Shown piece by piece: positions 44,602 to 49,203 of a stretch of 49,203 nt of DNA; the stretch's first letter is position 1; each line of letters starts with the position of its first letter. Below the pieces are notes generated by a model. That model was not told the origin of the DNA. It ran no database searches and saw only the letters and a list, made by a program, of their open reading frames with translations. Source of the stretch: an uncultured Bulleidia sp. (GTDB lineage Bacteria; Bacillota_I; Bacilli_A; Erysipelotrichales; Erysipelotrichaceae). Location: assembly GCA_934757945.1 (NCBI GenBank), contig CAKVLT010000007.1:1-49203 (forward strand), given 5' to 3'. The position numbers and the translations under genes are program-made.

Positions 44602-44628
44602 CTTTCAAAAAAACTCATTTTCTGAAAG
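44602..44628. repeat. Inverted repeat upstream of the AAA_14 stub
   Basis: CTTTCAAAAAA (44602-44612) and TTTTCTGAAAG (44618-44628) pair with one mismatch around a 5-base centre. It lies 12 bases upstream of the stub's ATG, an operator-like position like that of the repeats before the intact relatives. Confidence 0.45.
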
Positions 44629-44679
44629 TAAAAACTACAATGACTGCCCAAACATTCAAAGTCATCTAGAAACAGTAAC

Positions 44680-44705
44680 AGCCAGAATCTGTTACAACGC
44701 TGGCT
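44680..44705 (-). terminator. Hairpin behind the AAA_14 gene
   Basis: AGCCAG/CTGGCT stem enclosing TGTAACAG-type loop sequence. The 18 bases AGCCAGAATCTGTTACAA (44680-44697) recur exactly at 46194-46211 behind the oxidoreductase gene, so both are likely members of one terminator family. No strong T-run follows. Confidence 0.45.
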
Positions 44706-44785
44706 TCAATACGCACTGCTTTATATCACTATACATTATATATGAATTTCTTTTGGTAAGGATATAGTGCATTTCCTTATACCCA

Positions 44786-46039
44786 TCAGTAGTCCAGACT
44801 GTTCTCATTCAGCAGGAAATCATAAACGCTCATAATCAACACTCCTGATTCATTGTAATACGGAGCCGGTGTATCTTTTGTAATAATCATCCTCTTGAAG
44901 AAGTCTCCGGTCAACATTAAGGAACGTTGTTCCTGTTCCATTTTAGCCTGATCAGGTATAGCATATGCAGACTGGATATAATAGCGCTTAGATCCTTTAT
45001 TACAGACAAAATCAATCTCAAGCTGTTTACGTACACTATTGCCTTTCTCATTAGTGCCATATTGCATAATAACCCCTACATCTACATTAAATCCCCTCAT
45101 CTTCAACTCATTGAAGATAATATTCTCCATACTGTGAGTTTCCTCTATCTGACGGAAATTTAAACGTGCATTTCGAAGTCCCATATCTGTGAAGTAGTAC
45201 TTCACCGGTGTGTCAATATATTTCCTTCCTTTGACATCATAACGAATGGCGCTGTCAATCAGATAAGCATCACAAAGATAGTCAATATACCTTTTAATTG
45301 TCACATTACTGATATTCTTTTTTTTCACTGATTGAAATGTAGCTGACAATTTTACAGGATTGGTCAGCGAGCCTATAGCAGAGGATAAAATATTCAGTAA
45401 TTCTTCTAATTCTGCTTTATTGCGAATATTATGTCTGCCCACAATATCAGAAATATATGTTTCTTCAAATAAAGTTTTCAAAAATGTTATTTTCTGATCT
45501 GGTGTTGAAAAATCAAGTACCAGAGGAATACCTCCATAAAGCATATACTCATTCCACCCATCCTGCTTTGCACCTTTATATACCGACATGAATTCAGCAA
45601 AGCTCAGAGGATACATATGAACCTCATCCCCACGTCCACGGAATTCAGTAATGACATCTTTGGAAAGAAAACGAGCATTACTCCCGGTCACATACACATC
45701 TACATTTTTCATTCGTATCAGACTATTTAAAATGGATTCAAAATCCTCCAGCAACTGCACCTCATCAAGCAACACATAATACATACTCTCATCCTTTATT
45801 CGCTCCTTTAAATATGGATACAATACATAAGGATCGCACAGGTGTTTATTCTCAAAAGTATCAAAAGCTATTTCAATGATATGTTCCTCATCTACTCCTT
45901 CTTTCAGCAGATATTCTTTAAAAAGTGTAAAGAGGAGATAAGATTTCCCACACCTGCGCATACCAGTTATAACTTTAATTAAGCCATTATTCTTTTTACT
46001 GATCAATATATTCAGATAATGATTTCTTTTAATTTCCAT
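44786..46039 (-). CDS. AAA_14/DUF4143 ATPase
   Basis: A 417-residue protein: AAA_14 domain with Walker A GMRRCGKS (26-33), Walker B YYVLLDEVQLLEDFE and sensor VYVTGSNARFLSKD, a winged-helix middle (NVTIKRYIDYLCDAYLI), and a DUF4143 C-terminus with the nuclease-like pattern QLEIDFVCNKGSKRYYIQSAY. I choose ATG 46039, 8 bases after GGAGG. Two copies of a ~33-base repeat lie just upstream. The family is abundant in gut anaerobes; its role is unknown, with suggestions of DNA-linked regulation or defence. Confidence 0.8.
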   Translation of the reverse strand: MEIKRNHYLNILISKKNNGLIKVITGMRRCGKSYLLFTLFKEYLLKEGVDEEHIIEIAFDTFENKHLCDPYVLYPYLKERIKDESMYYVLLDEVQLLEDFESILNSLIRMKNVDVYVTGSNARFLSKDVITEFRGRGDEVHMYPLSFAEFMSVYKGAKQDGWNEYMLYGGIPLVLDFSTPDQKITFLKTLFEETYISDIVGRHNIRNKAELEELLNILSSAIGSLTNPVKLSATFQSVKKKNISNVTIKRYIDYLCDAYLIDSAIRYDVKGRKYIDTPVKYYFTDMGLRNARLNFRQIEETHSMENIIFNELKMRGFNVDVGVIMQYGTNEKGNSVRKQLEIDFVCNKGSKRYYIQSAYAIPDQAKMEQEQRSLMLTGDFFKRMIITKDTPAPYYNESGVLIMSVYDFLLNENSLDY

Positions 46040-46057
46040 CCAGAACACCTCCAATTA

Positions 46058-46167
46058 AAAATTTTTGCAGTTTACCGCAGAAATCTTTAATATAATTTTA
46101 GCCAGTTTTTCTCAACTGTACAATATATCTATTTAAAATTTTTGCGGTTTAATGCAAAAGCTTTAAA
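46058..46167. repeat. Direct repeat of ~33 bp in the AAA_14 promoter region
   Basis: AAAATTTTTGCRGTTTA-n2-GCA followed by RAARNCTTTAA-like sequence occurs at 46058-46090 and 46135-46167, 77 bases apart. Each copy contains a palindromic core (TTTGC...GCAAA in the second). The first copy abuts the ribosome site of the ATPase gene, so a bound protein could block transcription. Confidence 0.6.
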
Positions 46168-46191
46168 TAAATTCTTTTGTCAGAAATAATT

Positions 46192-46221
46192 AAAGCCAGA
46201 ATCTGTTACAATTCTGACTTT
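46192..46221 (-). terminator. Terminator-like hairpin behind the oxidoreductase gene
   Basis: AAAGTCAGAAT and ATTCTGGCTTT (minus strand) pair over 11 positions with one G-T pair around an 8-base loop, 8 bases after the stop at 46229, and are followed by an AT-rich tail. Confidence 0.6.
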
Positions 46222-46228
46222 AGTACGG

Positions 46229-47161
46229 TTATTTTGTATACGGTGTAGCCTGTTCAAGTATCTCTGTCACAATCAATGTCTGTTCCATCCATTTGTTACA
46301 GGTATCATAGTCTTTAGCATCAATGACATCCTGCATAGCTTTAAATTCCAGTACCATAGGCGGTTCACTAGAGCAAGGAATCTCTTCATTGTTCATTGTT
46401 ACATTTCTCATAACCCCAGGTCTGCTATGAATTTCAATGGTTCCTTCATCTCCTTGTACAAGAATGCCACTGCTGCTTCGAGAATCTTTAGCCGCAGTAC
46501 ATACAGCAATACAGGTTGGATACTGTAATACAAGTGTTCCACTTGTATCTACACCATTAAAACCTGTATTACACGTATAACTTACACGTTCAGGTTTACC
46601 TAATAAACCTGCCACAAAATGAATATTATATACATTGAGATCTCTTAAAACACCTCCACCTAATGCAGGATCAAATGCAGGCAATACCTTCTTTTCTTTA
46701 TACGCATCATATCTGCTGGAATACTGAGAGAAGTTACATTGAATAAGTTTCAGATTACCTAGCTTCTGAAGATATTCCGGCATTTTTCTATACACAGGAT
46801 CATATCTTGACATGATAGCTTCAAACAAGAAGACCTTTTCTTCCTTTGCCACATCCACCAGCTCTTTTGCCTGGGCATAGGTATCCGTAAATGGTTTTTC
46901 TACAATCGCATTCTTTTTTGCTTTTAGAGCTTCTAAAGTATAGGCATAATGCAAAGAATTGCTTAACCCGATATACACAGTATCAAAATCCTGTTTTAAA
47001 AACTCTGCATAATCTGTATACACAGGTCCATCGTATACTGCTTTTCCTTTACTTTCCGTTCTGCACCATAAAGCACTGCATTCTATACCCGCTTCTTTAA
47101 AACACTGTAAAGCATAGACTACAATACTTCCATTACCAACAATTCCTATTTTCATTTGCAC
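46229..47161 (-). CDS. Gfo/Idh/MocA-family oxidoreductase
   Basis: A 310-residue NAD(P)-dependent oxidoreductase. The Rossmann start KIGIVGNGSIVVYALQCF has GNGSI in place of the more usual GxGxxG; VYIGLSNSLHYAYTLEALKAKKNAIVEKPFTDTYAQAKEL carries the EKP motif, and GGGVLRDLNVYNIHFVAGLLGKPERV is the substrate-side block (D-x3-H pattern). It probably acts on a sugar or cyclitol. A GTG at 47161 is spaced 5 bases from GGAG; ATG 47155 is the alternative start. It stands alone among relic sequences. Confidence 0.85.
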   Translation of the reverse strand: MQMKIGIVGNGSIVVYALQCFKEAGIECSALWCRTESKGKAVYDGPVYTDYAEFLKQDFDTVYIGLSNSLHYAYTLEALKAKKNAIVEKPFTDTYAQAKELVDVAKEEKVFLFEAIMSRYDPVYRKMPEYLQKLGNLKLIQCNFSQYSSRYDAYKEKKVLPAFDPALGGGVLRDLNVYNIHFVAGLLGKPERVSYTCNTGFNGVDTSGTLVLQYPTCIAVCTAAKDSRSSSGILVQGDEGTIEIHSRPGVMRNVTMNNEEIPCSSEPPMVLEFKAMQDVIDAKDYDTCNKWMEQTLIVTEILEQATPYTK

Positions 47162-47178
47162 TCATTCTCCTTTGATTT

Positions 47179-47376
47179 TCAAGAGGTTTCAGCGTTTGGC
47201 GTCTTGGGGTGCATCCCGCTTTCAATTGCACACGTTGCATAGGTGTGGCGTAAAGCATGCATACAAAAGTACTTAATACCTGTTTCATCGCAGCCTTGAA
47301 CATCGTACCCATTGTGATATAGGCTTAACTCTGCAAATCGCGTACAAACTCCGGTAAGCACCCATTTGAGTGCCAT
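47179..47376 (-). pseudogene. Tyrosine-recombinase fragment (Tn916 Int-like C-terminal region)
   Basis: About 65 codons. The stretch FCMHALRHTYATCAIESGMHPKT is integrase box II (H-x-L-R-H-T) as in Tn916-type integrases. The catalytic Tyr region and the whole N-terminal half are missing. It marks a former integration event beside a second ATPase gene of different base composition. Confidence 0.65.
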
Positions 47377-47470
47377 AAGAAAGCACTCCCTCCGCCGATT
47401 TTCTTACAGTATACCACAGATTTCGACAAAGAGAGGGCGACGCGGGAGGGTGAAGAAAACTGAGATTTAA

Positions 47471-47641
47471 GAAACATCAAGCAAATATGATGCCCGTGCA
47501 CACCGGAGAAATGAGTGTCTCACCCTTACTGCCGATACGCCCTTTTTGATTTTTTGGGAGCTTGCTCTTCTCGTCACAAATCCTTTTGAAAATCAAGATA
47601 TGCTTACAACAATCTCTGAACTGCTAAGGAAACGACCCTAA
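47471..47641 (+). pseudogene. Possible C-terminal gene fragment
   Basis: An open frame of 56 codons without a start codon, ending TAA 47639-47641. It reads as protein (TPFLIFWELALLVTNPFE, then MLTTISELLRKRP). I do not recognise it. Its position next to an integrase fragment suggests a mobile-element origin. Confidence 0.3.
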
Positions 47642-47645
47642 CAGC

Positions 47646-47689
47646 ACAAAGCCTGGCAACACACAATTTGATGTGTTGCCAGGCTTTGT
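47646..47689. terminator. Strong bidirectional terminator
   Basis: An 18-base perfect stem (left arm 47646-47663, right arm 47672-47689; core GCCTGGCAACACA) with an 8-base loop, followed by TTTTC on the plus strand and preceded by an A-containing flank. It lies 2 bases after the stop of the leftward ATPase gene and also after the plus-strand fragment. Confidence 0.85.
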
Positions 47690-47691
47690 TT

Positions 47692-48906
47692 TCAGTTCCA
47701 TTCCTCAGCCAAGAGGAAGTCACGGATATTCCGGTGCTTGATACCGTTTCGGCTCATGTCGAACTCATCGAGAGAAACAACATACTTCGGAAAGTTATCA
47801 CGGATGCTATCATACGCGCCGAACTCACGGTTAACGGTTTCTTCTGATGCCAGCAAATAAGTAACTTGAACATACAGCTTTTCGCCGCGCTTGTTACATA
47901 CAAAATCTATTTCCTTGTTGCCCGTTCTGCCAACAGTCACCTCATAACCCCGGCGCCGCAGCTCGAGATACACGATATTTTCCAAAATGAAATTAATGTC
48001 CTGCATATTTCCGCCGAAAACAGCCTCACGGACACCATGATCGGCAATATAATACTTTTCGTTGGAGGCAAGGATTTGTTTGCTCTGCAAATCCTCCCGC
48101 TTCACCTGATAAAAAAAGTATGCATCGCAGCAGTATTTGATATAGTTCAAAATCGTTTCCGGGGCAACGGTGCGATGTTCGTTTTTCAGAAACTTCGCAA
48201 GCGAGGTCGCAGAGAAGGTAGTCCCCACATTGGAAATCACATAGGCAATGATTCGTTCTAGCAAATCTACATCCCGGATTTTATTCTGCTTCACGATGTC
48301 CTTGAGTTGGACAGAGTTGAACAAATCCTGAAGGTATTGCTTCGACGATGCATCCGCATAGCGTAGATTTGCAAGATAGGGCATTCCTCCAGCGAGCAGA
48401 TACTTTTGGAAACACCGTTGGATGGACTCGCCGGGTGCAATCGAGCGGTACAGCTCCAGGAACTCACCAAAAGAAAATGGATAGATTACAAACTCCACAT
48501 ACCGTCCACCTAAATAGGTCGCAAGCTCACCGGATAACAGCTTTGCATTGGAGCCGGTGATATAGATGTCGCAATCCAGCGAAACGCGGAAGGAGTTGAT
48601 GCACTTTTCCCAGTCCTTAACCTCCTGAATTTCATCAAAAAACAGATAGACCTTGCCGTTGATCTTTGCAGCTCTTGCAGTGATCTCATCATGTAGCGCC
48701 TGAGCAGTTTGCAGATGGGAGTAGCCCATATCCTCAAAGTTAATGGAGATAAACTGCGTCGAGCTTACGCCGGACTCTGTGAGCTCCTGCCGGATCAGCT
48801 CCAACATGACCGACTTTCCGCAGCGGCGAATACCGGTCATAACCTTGACTAGCTCCGTCCCAATAAACGGACGAATGCGGCTCATATACAGTTCGCGTTT
48901 GATCAT
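47692..48906 (-). CDS. AAA_14/DUF4143 ATPase, higher G+C
   Basis: A 404-residue relative of the 44786-46039 protein: Walker A GIRRCGKS (25-32), Walker B KVYLFFDEIQEVKDWE, sensor IYITGSNAKLLSGELATYLGGRYVEF, a middle helical region, and a DUF4143 C-terminus with KEIDFVCNKRGEKLYVQVTYLL. GGAGG lies upstream of ATG 48906. Its DNA is clearly richer in G+C than the other ATPase genes, so it came from a different source. Palindromic repeats unlike those of its relatives precede it. Confidence 0.82.
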   Translation of the reverse strand: MIKRELYMSRIRPFIGTELVKVMTGIRRCGKSVMLELIRQELTESGVSSTQFISINFEDMGYSHLQTAQALHDEITARAAKINGKVYLFFDEIQEVKDWEKCINSFRVSLDCDIYITGSNAKLLSGELATYLGGRYVEFVIYPFSFGEFLELYRSIAPGESIQRCFQKYLLAGGMPYLANLRYADASSKQYLQDLFNSVQLKDIVKQNKIRDVDLLERIIAYVISNVGTTFSATSLAKFLKNEHRTVAPETILNYIKYCCDAYFFYQVKREDLQSKQILASNEKYYIADHGVREAVFGGNMQDINFILENIVYLELRRRGYEVTVGRTGNKEIDFVCNKRGEKLYVQVTYLLASEETVNREFGAYDSIRDNFPKYVVSLDEFDMSRNGIKHRNIRDFLLAEEWN

Positions 48907-48960
48907 AAAATTTCGCCCTCCTTATGTGACTGATCACAGTATATCACACTTACAATTGAA

Positions 48961-49039
48961 ACTTATTAGCAAAACTAAGTTTCTATCAGTTATAACTGAT
49001 AAGTTCCAGATTTTAACAAATACTATCAGATAAAACTGA
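48961..49039. repeat. Three operator-like palindromes upstream of the ATPase gene
   Basis: TATCAGTTATAACTGATA (48984-49001) is a perfect 18-base palindrome. TATCAGATAAAACTGA (49024-49039) and the weaker ACTTATTAGCAAAACTAAGT (48961-48980) are variants. They lie 55-135 bases upstream of the gene's ATG in AT-rich DNA and are the likely binding sites of a dimeric regulator. Confidence 0.6.
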
Positions 49040-49085
49040 ATTATTTGAATGGAATCCTACAAAGGTAGAATTCTATCCTTTATCT

Positions 49086-49203
49086 TGAATGAGCGAGAAT
49101 ACTCCCACTTCAATGCACGTGCATAAGTGGTGAGATGAATCGCTTTTCTGGCACTTTTTTGGTATATGCGATATGCCATAATCCTAGTGGTATTAGCATA
49201 TAC
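49086..49203. mobile_element. IS200/IS605-type end (relic or element continuing past the window)
   Basis: GAGAATACTCCCACTT...AAGTGGTGAG forms a hairpin whose stem CCACTT (49105-49110)/AAGTGG (49125-49130) encloses the perfect palindrome ATGCACGTGCAT (49113-49124). This recalls the structured 3' end of tnpB/omega-RNA units. Then GTATATGC (49162-49169) and GCATATAC (49196-49203) make a second hairpin, like the subterminal hairpins of this IS group. No tnpB frame is visible inside the window. Confidence 0.35.

Noticed and set aside
47179..47376. Functional integrase
   Set aside because: Only box II and surroundings remain; the N-terminal half and the catalytic tyrosine are missing.
48961..49203. 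CRISPR-like repeats in the palindrome-rich end
   Set aside because: Copies are few, unequal and unevenly spaced without spacers of constant length; no cas gene is present in the window.

Overview
The window is AT-rich DNA with compact, Shine-Dalgarno-led genes, many 4-bp ATGA overlaps, ISL3, IS200/IS605 and Tn916-type relics, a Wzx/Wzy glycan locus and gut-type carbohydrate genes (nagA, chbG). This suggests a low-GC Bacillota gut anaerobe, perhaps of the Erysipelotrichales/Coprobacillales type. That placement is inference; no rRNA or tRNA gene was seen.

Layout. (1) 0-8.2 kb, defence: an unknown membrane-protein operon (16-1667, minus); an AAA ATPase plus subtilisin pair matching the IetAS phage-defence module (2055-5347); and a three-gene CBASS operon with a two-TM NUDIX effector, a CD-NTase and a stand-alone E2-like protein, the short type II form (5822-8196). 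(2) 8.2-16.4 kb, a cluster flanked by ISL3-type transposase fragments and read leftward: a secreted papain-like protease, an unlisted 35-residue precursor-like peptide (12907-13014) with its own promoter and a terminator behind it, then an HPr-kinase-like protein, a PqqD-like protein, an ER-type Ser/His signal-peptidase-like protein, an ABC transporter and an NTP_transf_5 nucleotidyltransferase. It looks like a peptide-modification system that lacks the lasso cyclase, lanthipeptide, YcaO and radical-SAM enzymes. It is the best candidate for an undescribed system.

(3) 16.4-33.3 kb, a cell-surface glycan locus read leftward from a polyprenyl sugar-phosphate transferase (33159) to a fused HddC-GmhB-GmhA protein and an HddA kinase, which together cover the route to nucleotide-activated D-glycero-alpha-D-manno-heptose. 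The middle (19.4-31.8 kb) has different base and codon use and carries broken second copies of the heptose genes at both ends of its glycosyltransferase block, as if a serotype cassette had been swapped in by recombination. Two acyltransferase genes are each frame-disrupted exactly at a nine-base G tract, the hallmark of phase variation.

(4) 33.7-39.2 kb: an IS200 relic, then an HTH-Fic gene followed by a Gabija-type OLD nuclease/UvrD helicase pair. (5) 39.3-42.7 kb: amino-sugar genes (Cof-type phosphatase, nagA, chbG) and a decayed membrane gene. (6) 42.7-49.2 kb: three intact AAA_14-type ATPase genes and the start of a fourth, each preceded by its own inverted or direct repeat, interspersed with an oxidoreductase gene, an integrase fragment and an IS605-like end at the window edge.
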